Shown: positions 53,574-62,508 of the stretch, in pieces
Layout of the letters: every line of letters begins with the position of its first letter
Position numbering within the stretch: position 1 is the first letter of the stretch
Source: Paenibacillaceae bacterium
GTDB taxonomy: Bacteria > Bacillota > Clostridia > Lachnospirales > Lachnospiraceae
DNA: 64,000 nucleotides
Assembly (NCBI GenBank): GCA_015057705.1
Contig: SVDU01000004.1
Location: 1-64,000, forward strand
Direction: 5' to 3'
Notes under the pieces: model-generated
What the model was told of the DNA's origin: nothing
The model's database searches: none
Seen by the model: the letters and a program-made list of their open reading frames with translations, nothing else
Program-made: the position numbers and the translations under genes

Positions 53574-55793
53574 TTAATACTTGGAATCTGTATTTGGTTC
53601 AGAAAACTCAGTAGAAGGCTTATGGCTGCGTTCTGTTAGTTGTGGAACATCTTCCTGCTGTTCCTTGCTGTTTACCAGCTGGAATTTTCCTACCAGAGAT
53701 TTTAAGTTCACTGCCTGGGCAGACAATTCCTCTGAAGTAGCGGCACTTTCTTCTGAAGTAGCGGAAGTCGTCTGAACTACTGCGGAAATCTGGTCAATTC
53801 CAGTTGTGATCTGTGTAATGGCATCTGCCTGTATATTAGAAGCTTCTGCAATTTCTGCGATTTTACCGGTGGAGATTTCAGACTTCTGAACAACCAGGCG
53901 AAGTGCATTCGCTGTCTCGTCAGCGATTTTCGTTCCGCTTCCAATTGCAGATATGGCATTCTCAATGAGAGAAGTAGTATTTTTAGCGGCTTCTGCTGAT
54001 TTACCTGCCAGGTTTCGTACTTCGTCAGCGACAACAGCAAATCCTTTGCCGGCAGATCCGGCTCTGGCTGCTTCTACAGCTGCATTCAGTGCAAGGATAT
54101 TGGTCTGGAAAGCAATATCATCAATGGTTCTGATAATCTTACTGATTTCGTTGGAAGTATTGGCAATCTCATTCATCGCTTCCGTCATTTCTTTCATTTT
54201 CTGATTGCTTTCCGTGATACCCATACCTGCTTCCTGAGAAAGGGTATTTGCCTCAGCTGCATTGGCTGCATTTTGTTTTACACGTTCTGAAATTTCCGTG
54301 ATTGTTGCGGACAATTCTTCTATGGAAGAGGCCTGCTCTGTGGCTCCCTGGCTTAAGGCCTGGGAAGCGTCAGCTACCTGGGAGGCACCTGTGGATACCT
54401 GCTCGGATGCCTCGTCAATTTCCAGAAGAGTACTGCTTAAATTTAATCGGATGTTATGCATTGCTTCATAAATATAGCGGTAATCTCCAGTATATCGATC
54501 CTGGCACCCAGATTGAACTTTGAAGTTCCCCTGGCTCATTTCCCCAAGCAGATAATTGATATCCTGAATAATTAATTTTAAATTTTGCCCCATGTCCACA
54601 AATGTTTTTGATAACTGGCCAATTTCATCATTACTTTTGACCTGAATCTCCACATTTAAGTTTCCTGCTGCAATGTTCTTTGCTGCTGCAACAACTCCAT
54701 CAATGGGTTTGAGAGTTCTCCGTAAAAATACAATTATTACTGAATTAATAAAAATAAGGGATAAAACAGCCAGTACGATCATGACAATAACGCTTTTTAC
54801 CACATCCTTATACAAATCGCTTTTGTCAAGACTGCTTGAAGCCCACCAGGTCTGGGATCCGCAGGTGATGGGATAGTAATGTCTGGTTTCCAGAGAACCG
54901 TCAGCCTTTTTTGTATCAATGTGGAATTCCTTCTTGTTTTCCTGCATTTTTACAATCCTGGCATATTCTGATGGAGGAATTAAGTCTTCCAGTTTTTTAC
55001 CAATGTTGTCACTTGATTTACTATCAAAAGCAATCATATTTCCTTCCGTATAAATATCCACATACATGGAAGGATATTTGGCATCGGTGGTTTTGATTCT
55101 GGAAAAATTAGATACGTTAATATCAGCCAGGATAACACCAATTACATGGTCTCCGTTCATAATTGGATATGCAATGGTACTCATCATGGTTCCTTTAAAA
55201 TCAAAAGGATCGGTAAGGAAAGGTGCCTTTGTTTCTCTTGCCACCCGGTAATAATCCTGATTGGAGTATTCGCTGTAGGCCCCAAGAGACTGGGCTGTGT
55301 TATTTTTTGCATTGTCACGGTCAACATAAACAGAGTAATCTTTAACTGCCGGATCAAATTGCCCAGGCTCAAAAAAGGCGCCGACGCCATATAAGGAATC
55401 GCTATTATTAAGCGCTGCCCAGGCTGAATTTGTAATGTAATTCTCTACCTCATAATTGACTTCTTTCAGCTGGGCATTGTATATTTTGCTTTTTCTGTTG
55501 ATGTTTTTCCAGTCACTGGTGGCTTCCCCGCCATTATACACCCGATTTAAATAATCCTGTAAATCTTTGGCAGTGCCAGATGCATCATTGATAATAGACT
55601 GAACCATGAGACCGTTCTGAGCTGCAATTCCTGTAAACTCACCATTGATTGCTTTGGATATTGAATTGCTTGCAAGTATGGAAGAGATGGTAATAAGCAC
55701 GGTCAAACTCATAATCAGTATGATACCTGTAGCAATGGATGTTTTCATTGCAAGCTTCATATCATTAAAATTAATTTTTTTCTTGTTTTTCAT
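53574..55793 (-). CDS. methyl-accepting chemotaxis protein with extracytoplasmic Cache-type sensor
   Basis: The 739-residue receptor has a first transmembrane segment at about 20-40 and a large double-Cache-like sensor (about 45-330, with [17 protein letters not shown] and [14 protein letters not shown]). A second transmembrane segment follows near 335-358, then HAMP and a long coiled-coil signalling domain. The signalling tip reads [21 protein letters not shown]. It senses an external small ligand and signals to CheA/CheW. GGGAG precedes the ATG. It is monocistronic. Confidence 0.92.
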   Translation of the reverse strand: MKNKKKINFNDMKLAMKTSIATGIILIMSLTVLITISSILASNSISKAINGEFTGIAAQNGLMVQSIINDASGTAKDLQDYLNRVYNGGEATSDWKNINRKSKIYNAQLKEVNYEVENYITNSAWAALNNSDSLYGVGAFFEPGQFDPAVKDYSVYVDRDNAKNNTAQSLGAYSEYSNQDYYRVARETKAPFLTDPFDFKGTMMSTIAYPIMNGDHVIGVILADINVSNFSRIKTTDAKYPSMYVDIYTEGNMIAFDSKSSDNIGKKLEDLIPPSEYARIVKMQENKKEFHIDTKKADGSLETRHYYPITCGSQTWWASSSLDKSDLYKDVVKSVIVMIVLAVLSLIFINSVIIVFLRRTLKPIDGVVAAAKNIAAGNLNVEIQVKSNDEIGQLSKTFVDMGQNLKLIIQDINYLLGEMSQGNFKVQSGCQDRYTGDYRYIYEAMHNIRLNLSSTLLEIDEASEQVSTGASQVADASQALSQGATEQASSIEELSATITEISERVKQNAANAAEANTLSQEAGMGITESNQKMKEMTEAMNEIANTSNEISKIIRTIDDIAFQTNILALNAAVEAARAGSAGKGFAVVADEVRNLAGKSAEAAKNTTSLIENAISAIGSGTKIADETANALRLVVQKSEISTGKIAEIAEASNIQADAITQITTGIDQISAVVQTTSATSEESAATSEELSAQAVNLKSLVGKFQLVNSKEQQEDVPQLTERSHKPSTEFSEPNTDSKY

Positions 55794-56122
55794 CTTAATG
55801 CTCCCTCAAATTAAAAAAATAGTAAAAAACTTCCCTCCTGTCACCGGTAATATAGTTTGCTGACATGGAGAAATTTACCAGTTATGGTATAAAAAATAAA
55901 CTGCATGTTATGCAGCTGAATTTTTATATATTAAAAAAATGACCTCCTTTCCTGTCATTAGTTTCATTTTTCTTCACCATCAACTGTTATTCGACACAAA
56001 GTGACAATTTGTTAATAGAAATTTCATAAAAAAGATTACTATGATTATTAATAATGAGGGTGATGAAATAATTGAAACGGTAATTATCATAATTCAATCG
56101 GTTATAACACAGATGAACAACT
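55794..56122. other. AT-rich region between the chemoreceptor and the chromate operon
   Basis: No gene seen. On the minus strand it holds an orphan GGAAAGGAGG (55952-55943) not followed by a usable start, and a 6-base hairpin CTGCAT-AAC-ATGCAG followed by TTTATTTTTT (about 55913-55891). The hairpin could act as an attenuator in the chemoreceptor 5' leader. A GTGTCGAATA (55997-55988) only loosely resembles a motility sigma-factor -10. Confidence 0.35.
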
Positions 56123-56695
56123 TTATATATCGGGCATGATCAACTGAGCCGCTACTTCGGCAACACCGCAAAGAATCATAACCAGGATCGGGTCTTTCTT
56201 TTTCTTTCGGAGTAGAAATACGGCAGCAGCAAAATAGAGCACTGGACGAAGTTTGACCTGACCAGGTAAAAAAGAGAGGGAACCAGAGGGAAATACAGCA
56301 GGAAATAAAATATCAATTCCTGCCACTGCGATCATAGATACAACAGCAGGACGCAGGCTTTCTAATATATCTTGCAGAATGCTTAAATTTTTATAGCGGT
56401 TATATGCCCAGGATAAGAAGGTGACAAACAGGCAGGAAGGAAGAACGCAGCCCAAAGTCGCAGAGAAGGCGCCGGGTATTCCTGCAATTTGATTTCCTAC
56501 AAAGGTTGCAGAATTTATGGCAATTGGCCCAGGTGTCATCTGTGAGATAGTAATTAAATCGGTAAAATCGTTTATGGTGAGCCAGTGATAAGTAGTGATA
56601 ATCTGTTGTTTAATTAATGGCATGGCGGCATAACCACCACCGAAGCTGAACGCTCCGATCTGAAAAAATGCCCAGAACAATTTTAAATAGATCAT
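56123..56695 (-). CDS. chromate transporter subunit (short-chain ChrA half)
   Basis: The 190-residue membrane protein starts FWAFFQIGAFSFGGGYAAMPLI, with the FGGG motif and the later MTPGPIAINSATFVG motif of short-chain chromate ion transporters. Two such halves normally work as a pair, and the other is the next gene upstream, 2 bases away. In other organisms they export chromate. Its role here may be another oxyanion. Confidence 0.88.
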   Translation of the reverse strand: MIYLKLFWAFFQIGAFSFGGGYAAMPLIKQQIITTYHWLTINDFTDLITISQMTPGPIAINSATFVGNQIAGIPGAFSATLGCVLPSCLFVTFLSWAYNRYKNLSILQDILESLRPAVVSMIAVAGIDILFPAVFPSGSLSFLPGQVKLRPVLYFAAAVFLLRKKKKDPILVMILCGVAEVAAQLIMPDI

Positions 56696-56697
56696 AA

Positions 56698-57258
56698 TTA
56701 CGCCTCGTTTCTAAGTTTTCTAATGATAGTTTTACATATGCCGGTCAGTGCTGCAGCCAAGATAATAAAAATTACATTTACATGATAAAAGTAAGCGGCA
56801 ATAAAGGAAGCTGCCATCAGAATAATTAAAAGGGGATCTTTTCCCTTTACCACGTCACCTCCCATGTCATAAACAACGGAAAGGATCACAGCACCAACAC
56901 CTGCTGTCATACCGTTTAGCATCGCCTGGATGATGGAATTTCCTTTAAAGGCGGTGTAAAAAAAGGAGATAACAGTGAGAATAACAAAGGGAGGAATCAC
57001 TGCGCCTAAAACGGCACAAATTACGCCGGGTAATCTGGCAAGTTTATATCCCACAACGATGGCTCCGTTAACAGCAATAGCTCCTGGAGAGGACTGGGCG
57101 ATAGCTACCAGGTCAAGCATTTCCTGTTGATCAATCCAGTGAAGCTCATCTACAAATTTCTTCTTCAGCAAAGTGACAATTACATAGCCGCCGCCAAAGG
57201 TAAAGGAGCTTAAATAAAGTGTTGATAAGAATATATTGCTTAATATTTTTTTGTTCAT
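56698..57258 (-). CDS. chromate transporter subunit (partner half)
   Basis: The 186-residue partner has SSFTFGGGYVIVTLLKKKF and AQSSPGAIAVNGAIVVGY, the matching motifs in the second short chain. Five or six membrane helices. It overlaps the upstream gene by 4 bases (ATGA) and precedes its partner by 2 bases, so all three genes form one operon. Confidence 0.88.
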   Translation of the reverse strand: MNKKILSNIFLSTLYLSSFTFGGGYVIVTLLKKKFVDELHWIDQQEMLDLVAIAQSSPGAIAVNGAIVVGYKLARLPGVICAVLGAVIPPFVILTVISFFYTAFKGNSIIQAMLNGMTAGVGAVILSVVYDMGGDVVKGKDPLLIILMAASFIAAYFYHVNVIFIILAAALTGICKTIIRKLRNEA

Positions 57259-57779
57259 CTGTGTAAGTCTCCTGTTTCCGATACAAATTCATTTTCTCTG
57301 TCTAAATATCTGCAAAAAATAAAAAGTCCCATTAGAATAAAAGGAGAAAAAACCGGATCTGCCTCCACATACCAGCCACCACCCTTTATACTGTGCATAA
57401 GCCTTGCAGTTACCCAGCTGTCCTCATCCATGATGCAGTATTCTACACTGCTTCTCATAAATAAATCGTAAACTCTATGATCCATGGTAAACTTGATCTG
57501 ATTTACTGGCTGTCCAGTCACGAAAGACAGATTTTCCGGGGATACAAGACTTCCGGATAAAATGGTCTGATTGAGAGAATCAGAAAGGATATAAATTTGT
57601 TCCTGGCTGTGTTCACTGCCCTCACAGGTTTTTATATCTGCATATAATTTAATTCTGCCGTCAGGGGAAAGTATGGTCTTTCTCGTGGGATAATAGGGCA
57701 TTTTTAAACAGGCAAGCTTTGTGGATGGTCTTTCATTATCAAGCATATAAAGTTTTCCAGCTTTTATTAAGTATTTCAT
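57255..57779 (-). CDS. uncharacterised protein, possibly LURP-one/Tubby-like fold
   Basis: The 174-residue protein starts MKYLIKAGKLYMLDNERP. It is rich in short beta strands (TILSPDGRIKLYADI, QTILSGSLVSP) and ends with a hydrophobic helix (SPFILMGLFIFCRYLD). This order, a 12-strand barrel around a C-terminal helix, would fit the LURP-one/YxjI fold, but the match is weak by eye. It is the first gene of the chromate-transporter operon. AAAGGA precedes the ATG. The function is unknown. Confidence 0.7.
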   Translation of the reverse strand: MKYLIKAGKLYMLDNERPSTKLACLKMPYYPTRKTILSPDGRIKLYADIKTCEGSEHSQEQIYILSDSLNQTILSGSLVSPENLSFVTGQPVNQIKFTMDHRVYDLFMRSSVEYCIMDEDSWVTARLMHSIKGGGWYVEADPVFSPFILMGLFIFCRYLDRENEFVSETGDLHR

Positions 57780-57814
57780 AGAAGTATCCTTTCAGGTTGT
57801 TTATTTCCTTTACA

Positions 57815-57857
57815 AGTATAGCACTTGCTGGTTTATAATTAAAATAGTATAATTTTA
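57815..57857. promoter_or_regulatory. divergent promoters of the chromate operon and lysR gene
   Basis: Minus strand: extended -10 TGC-TATACT (57823-57815) with a poor -35, as expected for LysR activation. Plus strand: TTGCTG (57825-57830), 17 bases, TATAAT (57848-57853) towards the lysR gene. The dyad TAAAAT-N6-ATTTTA (57840-57857) covers the lysR -10 and flanks the minus-strand -35. It is a candidate LysR site. Confidence 0.5.
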
Positions 57858-57900
57858 TCAAAAACATATGATATTAGCTATAATAACAGGAGGTATCCCA

Positions 57901-58812
57901 ATGTCTATACGCCATCTGCGCATATTTCTTACTGTGTGTGAATGCAATAACAGTATAACCAGATCAGCAAAAAAACTATATATGACACAGCCATCGGTTT
58001 CCGTAGCCATACAGGAGCTTGAAAAATATTATGGGATTGTGTTATTTGACCGCATATCCAGAAGGCTTTATCTGACTGAGGCAGGCAGGCAGTTTCTGGA
58101 ATATGCCCAGCGTATATTTACCCTCCTTGATGATATGGAGAAGGGAATCAGAAACTGGGATACCATCGGGGTGCTGCGAGTCGGAGCAAGTATCACCATT
58201 GGTTCCCAGTTCATGCCTAGCTATGTGGAAAAATTTTCAGAAATGTATCCGGAAGCAGAAGTGCAGGTGTTTATCGGAACTTCCCATCAGCTGGAGCAGA
58301 AGCTTTTAAGTAATGAACTGGATTTTGCGCTGGTGGAGCGACCGGTTCATGAAAGCTCTCTGCTTGCAGAGCCTTATATGGAAGATTCTCTTGCAGTCAT
58401 TGCTCCTGGGCGTCACCCTTATTACCAGGGACAGGTGCTGAAAAAGGAAGAGTTAAGCGGACAGAAATTTCTTCTGCGTGAACATGGGAGTGGGACCAGG
58501 GAGCTGTTTGAAGAAGTGATGGAAAAATCAGGTATTACGGTAAAACCAGTATGGGAAGGGATGAGTACAACCGCACTGGTCAATGCAGTCATTCATGGAC
58601 TTGGAATTGCCGTTGTGCCAAAGCGCATGGTATCCGGTCCATTGGAGAAAAAAATGGTTTACCAGCTGGAAATAGAGGGAGCGGAATTTAAAAGGCACTT
58701 CTATATCGTCCATCACAAAGACAAGCTTTTAACCAGGACGATTCATGAATTCATTGATCTTTGCAGATGTTACGAACTTGATTTCCCCTTGCCAAAATAC
58801 AATGGACTATAA
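57901..58812 (+). CDS. LysR-family transcriptional regulator
   Basis: The roughly 303-residue regulator has an N-terminal winged helix (RHLRIFLTVCECNNSITRSAKKLYMTQPSVSVAIQELE by segments) and a C-terminal effector domain (LRVGASITIGSQFMP, AVIAPGRHPY). AGGAGGT at 57889 supports ATG 57901. It is divergent from the chromate-transporter operon and most likely controls it. The effector is unknown. Confidence 0.9.
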   Translation: MSIRHLRIFLTVCECNNSITRSAKKLYMTQPSVSVAIQELEKYYGIVLFDRISRRLYLTEAGRQFLEYAQRIFTLLDDMEKGIRNWDTIGVLRVGASITIGSQFMPSYVEKFSEMYPEAEVQVFIGTSHQLEQKLLSNELDFALVERPVHESSLLAEPYMEDSLAVIAPGRHPYYQGQVLKKEELSGQKFLLREHGSGTRELFEEVMEKSGITVKPVWEGMSTTALVNAVIHGLGIAVVPKRMVSGPLEKKMVYQLEIEGAEFKRHFYIVHHKDKLLTRTIHEFIDLCRCYELDFPLPKYNGL

Positions 58813-58856
58813 AAAACACTAATTTATGCAACAAATTGCAGGAACATTTGGTTATA

Positions 58857-58885
58857 TTTACAACTACATTTTTGGGTGATATAAT
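58857..58885 (+). promoter_or_regulatory. promoter of the DapA-like/Nramp-like operon
   Basis: TTTACA (58857-58862), 17 bases, TATAAT (58880-58885). Transcription should start near 58892, just before a palindromic operator. Confidence 0.75.
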
Positions 58886-58897
58886 CTGAATCACAAT

Positions 58898-58913
58898 ATA
58901 CAAACGTTTGTAT
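58898..58913. promoter_or_regulatory. LacI-type palindromic operator
   Basis: ATACAAACGTTTGTAT is a perfect 16-base palindrome with a central CG, as is typical for LacI/GalR-family operators. It lies just downstream of the expected start site, where a bound repressor blocks transcription. Confidence 0.7.
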
Positions 58914-59025
58914 CAAAATAAAATTGTGTATTATATCCAACCCGGGCTTGAAAATCATTCATGTGTAGGCGCATACATGTGAAGACAAAAACATTACATT
59001 CTTGCATGAAAAAGGAGATAAAAAA

Positions 59026-59976
59026 ATGTCTAAAGTAAAAAATTGGAAAACCATTTTCCCTGCAATCTGCGTTCCTATGAATGATGACTATAGCATTAAT
59101 GAAGTTGAACTGAGAAAATATGTCAGCTGGCTTGCCGGCTTTGATGAAATCCAAGGTCTCGTATGCAACGGCCACACCGGGGAGGTAACCGGATTAAGCA
59201 GAAAAGAGCGAAAAAGAGTGGTAGAAATTGTAGCAGATGAGGTTGGCGACAGACTGACAATCATTTCAGGAATCAACTGTGAAAATACGGTTGAGTCCAT
59301 CGAGATGGCAAAAGAAGTAAAGGAAGCAGGCGCTGATGGAATTTTGCTTATGCCTCCTCATATGTGGCTTCGTTTTGGAATGCATCCAGATGCACCTTTT
59401 AACTATATAAAAGACGTGGCAGACGGTGCAGATATCGATATTATTATTCATTTATATCCGGCAATCAGCAAGGCATTTTATCCAGTTGATACTCTGGTTA
59501 AAATGTGCAAAGAAATCGATCATGTAAAGGCAATTAAGATGGGAACCCGTGTGACTCCATTATATGAAAACGATGTCCGGATTCTGCGCAGGGAAGCTCC
59601 CCACGTTTCTCTCATTACCTGCCATGATGAAAGCCTGATGTCTTCTCTTACATTCCCTGGTATGGATGGTGCATTAATCGGTTTTGCAGCATGTATTCCG
59701 GAACTGATTACAGAAGCATTTAAAGCTTATAAAGCAGGAGACTTTAAAAAGATCCATGAATATGATGATAAGATTTTTCCAATCTCCAGAGCGATTTATG
59801 GCGGAGGACAGCCGTCAGGAGAAGCACATGCCCGTATGAAAGAAGCTCTTTATCAGAGAGGAATCTTTTCTTCAGCTCTGATGCGCCGGCCGGTGCTTCC
59901 GTTAACAGCTGAGGAGAAAGAACAGGTATCAGAAGGCTTAAAAGGAAGCGGCTATACATCTAAAATCACTCTTTAA
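59026..59976 (+). CDS. DapA/NAL-family class I aldolase
   Basis: The roughly 316-residue TIM-barrel enzyme has the family start TIFPAICVPMNDDYSINE, the GHTGEVTGLSRKER motif (in place of GTTGE), an HLYPAIS strand with the catalytic tyrosine position, and KAIKMGTRV with the Schiff-base lysine. It is longer than biosynthetic DapA and is in an operon with a transporter under LacI control. It is therefore more likely a catabolic 2-oxo-acid aldolase or dehydratase than dihydrodipicolinate synthase. AAAGGAG supports ATG 59026. Confidence 0.85.
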   Translation: MSKVKNWKTIFPAICVPMNDDYSINEVELRKYVSWLAGFDEIQGLVCNGHTGEVTGLSRKERKRVVEIVADEVGDRLTIISGINCENTVESIEMAKEVKEAGADGILLMPPHMWLRFGMHPDAPFNYIKDVADGADIDIIIHLYPAISKAFYPVDTLVKMCKEIDHVKAIKMGTRVTPLYENDVRILRREAPHVSLITCHDESLMSSLTFPGMDGALIGFAACIPELITEAFKAYKAGDFKKIHEYDDKIFPISRAIYGGGQPSGEAHARMKEALYQRGIFSSALMRRPVLPLTAEEKEQVSEGLKGSGYTSKITL

Positions 59977-60025
59977 GCAATTCAAACGTCAGGAAAATTA
60001 AGTTTCTTATGGTGGAGGTCAGTTA

Positions 60026-61336
60026 ATGGAAAATAATATAAGTACAGCTACTGTATCACTAGATGCAGCCTTTGACAACTCAGCGATAAAAACCCTGCCG
60101 TTTCTGGAGTTAGTGAAGAGAATCGGTCCGGGACTTGTACTTACCGGAATTGTTATTGGTCCGGGAGCCATCACAACTGCAGCCATGCTGGGAGCCAGAT
60201 ATGGATATGCAATGCTTTGGCTGTTCATTCCCATTTTGTTTATGGGGGTTACATTTTTACTTACTACTTATCGGATTGCCCTGCTAACAGGGAAACCGAT
60301 TATCCATGCCATCCGTCATTATTATGGAGGGAAAGCTGCAGCCTTTGTGGGAGTTACTTCATTCTTATCCTGTATGTTTTTCACAATGGGGAATATATCC
60401 GGGTCAGGATCAGGTATGAATCTGATTTTTGGTATGGACTGGAAATTAGGAGCAATCATTATGATTGCAATAACTGTATTCTGCTACTTGACAAAAGGTG
60501 TATATTCCAAGGTGGAAAAAGGCATTACAATCTGTATTATTGGTATGATATTTGCTTATTATGCGACTCTGGTAAAGGCTGGGGGGCCTTCCTTTGGAGA
60601 GTTTGGAAATGGTCTCACACATTGGACATTTCCAGCTGGAAGTCTGGCGACAGCCCTGGGTTTTATCAGCACTAATGCAGCTGTTACCACAGGTGTTTAC
60701 GGCACTTACCTTGGAAAAGAAAAGAAGTGGGAGAAAGAAGATTTGTTTAACGGTGCAATGCTGGTTGATTCTATCACACATATTGTAGGAGTGATCTTAA
60801 TCAGTGGAGCAGTCATGCTTGTAGGCGCAATCGTTCTTCACCCAGCAGGAATTGTGATTAAAAATCCTGCTGAATTAGGAGAAATGATGGTGCCGCTGCT
60901 GGGGAAGGCAGCCTATATGGTTATGGGGATCGCACTTTTAGCGGCTGCTTTTTCTTCTCTTCTTGGTAATACTCACCGCACGGTTGTTTTGCTAAACGCC
61001 GGTTTTGACAAGCCCACCAATCTGGATCATAAAAGTATAAAAATTGGTTCTATGATTGTCCTTGCAATTGCAGCTGTAATTTGCTTTTCCTATAATGGAT
61101 CGCCGACCCAGCTGATTCTTTTTGCCAATATTATGACAGCCGTTGCAACTCCGGTATCTGGCTTCTTTGTATGTATGCTGATCTGGAACAAGGATGTAAA
61201 TAAAGGTGTGAAGCAGCCTAAAATATTAAGAATCTGCATGGTAATCAGTTACATATTCTGTCTGGTACTGACTATTTCAGCTCTTAAAACGGCCCTGCCC
61301 AAATTTGCTGAATCCATAATGAAATTATTCTCCTGA
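60026..61336 (+). CDS. Nramp-fold transporter lacking the canonical metal-binding motifs
   Basis: The 436-residue protein has about eleven membrane helices and the overall Nramp pattern. Helix 1 reads VIGPGAITTAAMLGA instead of the DPGN signature. The helix 6 region reads LGFISTNAAVTTGVYGTYLG, without the usual MPH. The Asp, Asn and Met ligands of Nramp metal transporters thus appear to be absent. Lying behind an aldolase under LacI control, it may import an organic compound for that enzyme. GTGGAGG precedes the ATG. The Nramp family assignment is fairly sure, the substrate is not. Confidence 0.82.
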   Translation: MENNISTATVSLDAAFDNSAIKTLPFLELVKRIGPGLVLTGIVIGPGAITTAAMLGARYGYAMLWLFIPILFMGVTFLLTTYRIALLTGKPIIHAIRHYYGGKAAAFVGVTSFLSCMFFTMGNISGSGSGMNLIFGMDWKLGAIIMIAITVFCYLTKGVYSKVEKGITICIIGMIFAYYATLVKAGGPSFGEFGNGLTHWTFPAGSLATALGFISTNAAVTTGVYGTYLGKEKKWEKEDLFNGAMLVDSITHIVGVILISGAVMLVGAIVLHPAGIVIKNPAELGEMMVPLLGKAAYMVMGIALLAAAFSSLLGNTHRTVVLLNAGFDKPTNLDHKSIKIGSMIVLAIAAVICFSYNGSPTQLILFANIMTAVATPVSGFFVCMLIWNKDVNKGVKQPKILRICMVISYIFCLVLTISALKTALPKFAESIMKLFS

Positions 61337-61347
61337 TCAACAGTTTT

Positions 61348-61394
61348 AAATAAAAGTCTTCGGAGGGCTGTAAAGCCGCTGAAGACTTTTATTT
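61348..61394 (+). terminator. Rho-independent terminator
   Basis: A 14-base stem (61348-61361 with 61381-61394, AAAGTCTTC/GAAGACTTT core) with a T-rich 3' side closes the aldolase/transporter operon. Confidence 0.85.
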
Positions 61395-61404
61395 GTATCA
61401 AAAT
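61392..61404 (+). promoter_or_regulatory. half-operator repeat before the lacI-family gene
   Basis: TTTGTATCAAAAT is identical to 58907-58919, the right half and flank of the palindrome ahead of the aldolase gene. The left half is not present here. It lies just upstream of the regulator's promoter. Confidence 0.4.
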
Positions 61405-61413
61405 CACATCTGG

Positions 61414-61441
61414 TTGACAGGATGATTTTGTGTGGTATAAA
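61414..61441 (+). promoter_or_regulatory. promoter of the lacI-family gene
   Basis: TTGACA (61414-61419), 16 bases, TATAAA (61436-61441), 43 bases before the start codon. Confidence 0.7.
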
Positions 61442-61483
61442 GGATATAGGCGATTCATTGTATTGTGAAAGGAGACTGGTAAA

Positions 61484-62482
61484 ATGGCGACATTAAAAGA
61501 TGTGGCAAGGTTGGCCAATGTAGATGTCAGCACTGTTTCAAGAGCCCTCAATCATACCTCTTATGTGCATCCTGAGACAAAGAAAAAAATATATGCCGCA
61601 GTGGAGCAGCTTAGCTATAAGCCAAATCTTCTGGCAAAGGGGCTGAGACAGGGAAAACGGCACACCATTGGTGTTGTTATACCGGAAATCAATTTTTCCA
61701 TCTTTGGGGAAATGGTGCAGGGGATAGAAATTCAGGCGAGAAAGATGGGATACAGTATCATAATATGCAATACAAAAGACAGGCAGGATGCAGAAGAAGA
61801 GTGTTTAAACAGACTCCGGAACGGACTGGTAGATGGTATCTTAATAGCGGCAACCGGGCAGAACGGGCGGCTCCTAAGGGACATAAAAAGCAGTGGAATT
61901 TCGGTGATGCAGATCGTAAGAAATCAGGACAGCATATTAAGCAGTGTTGTAGCGGATTATTATGCCTGTGGCTATCAGGGGGTTAAATATCTTTATGGGA
62001 AGGGCTGCCGTCATATTGGCTTTATTAACGGTTCAACGGAAATTATCCCATACAAAGAACGGTATAAGGGCTACCGGAAAGCAATCCGGGAGCTGTCATC
62101 AACAGAACATGTGGTTGATTCCCCATTTCCCCAAAAAGATTATTTTAGAAACGGGTATAACGGAATTCTGGAGCTTATGGAGAATGCCCCAGAACTGGAC
62201 GGCCTTATGGTAGCCGTGGATATGCAGGGGCTGGGAGCAATCAGGGGTTTAAAGGAGCGGGGGATAAAGGTTCCGGAAGAGGTGAAGGTTATCAGCCTGA
62301 CGGGACATTCCATCGGAGGAATGCTGGAAACCGCAATGACTTCCATGGAAGTTCCGGCAAAAGAGATGGGAGAAGATGTTACCAGGATGATTATTTCCGA
62401 CATCGAAGGTGGAAGGGATAAAAAAAGCAGCCCGTTTCACAAAGTATTTGAAGCTTCTCTTATTGAGAGAGAAACAACTTAG
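61484..62482 (+). CDS. LacI-family transcriptional regulator
   Basis: The 332-residue regulator has the LacI HTH and hinge (ATLKDVARLANVDVSTVSRAL, then KPNLLAKGLRQGK) and a periplasmic-binding-protein-like effector domain (IGVVIPEINFSIFGEMVQG, GFINGSTEIIPYKERYKGY). It lies directly behind the aldolase and Nramp-fold genes, which carry a perfect LacI-type palindrome, so it is their likely repressor. GAAAGGAG precedes the ATG. Confidence 0.9.
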   Translation: MATLKDVARLANVDVSTVSRALNHTSYVHPETKKKIYAAVEQLSYKPNLLAKGLRQGKRHTIGVVIPEINFSIFGEMVQGIEIQARKMGYSIIICNTKDRQDAEEECLNRLRNGLVDGILIAATGQNGRLLRDIKSSGISVMQIVRNQDSILSSVVADYYACGYQGVKYLYGKGCRHIGFINGSTEIIPYKERYKGYRKAIRELSSTEHVVDSPFPQKDYFRNGYNGILELMENAPELDGLMVAVDMQGLGAIRGLKERGIKVPEEVKVISLTGHSIGGMLETAMTSMEVPAKEMGEDVTRMIISDIEGGRDKKSSPFHKVFEASLIERETT

Positions 62483-62508
62483 ACCTTGAAACGGGCATAT
62501 GATCAGGT

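Noticed and set aside
60217-60675. 152-codon plus-strand frame inside the Nramp-fold gene
   Set aside because: It is an alternative frame of a clear membrane protein gene and lacks a ribosome site.
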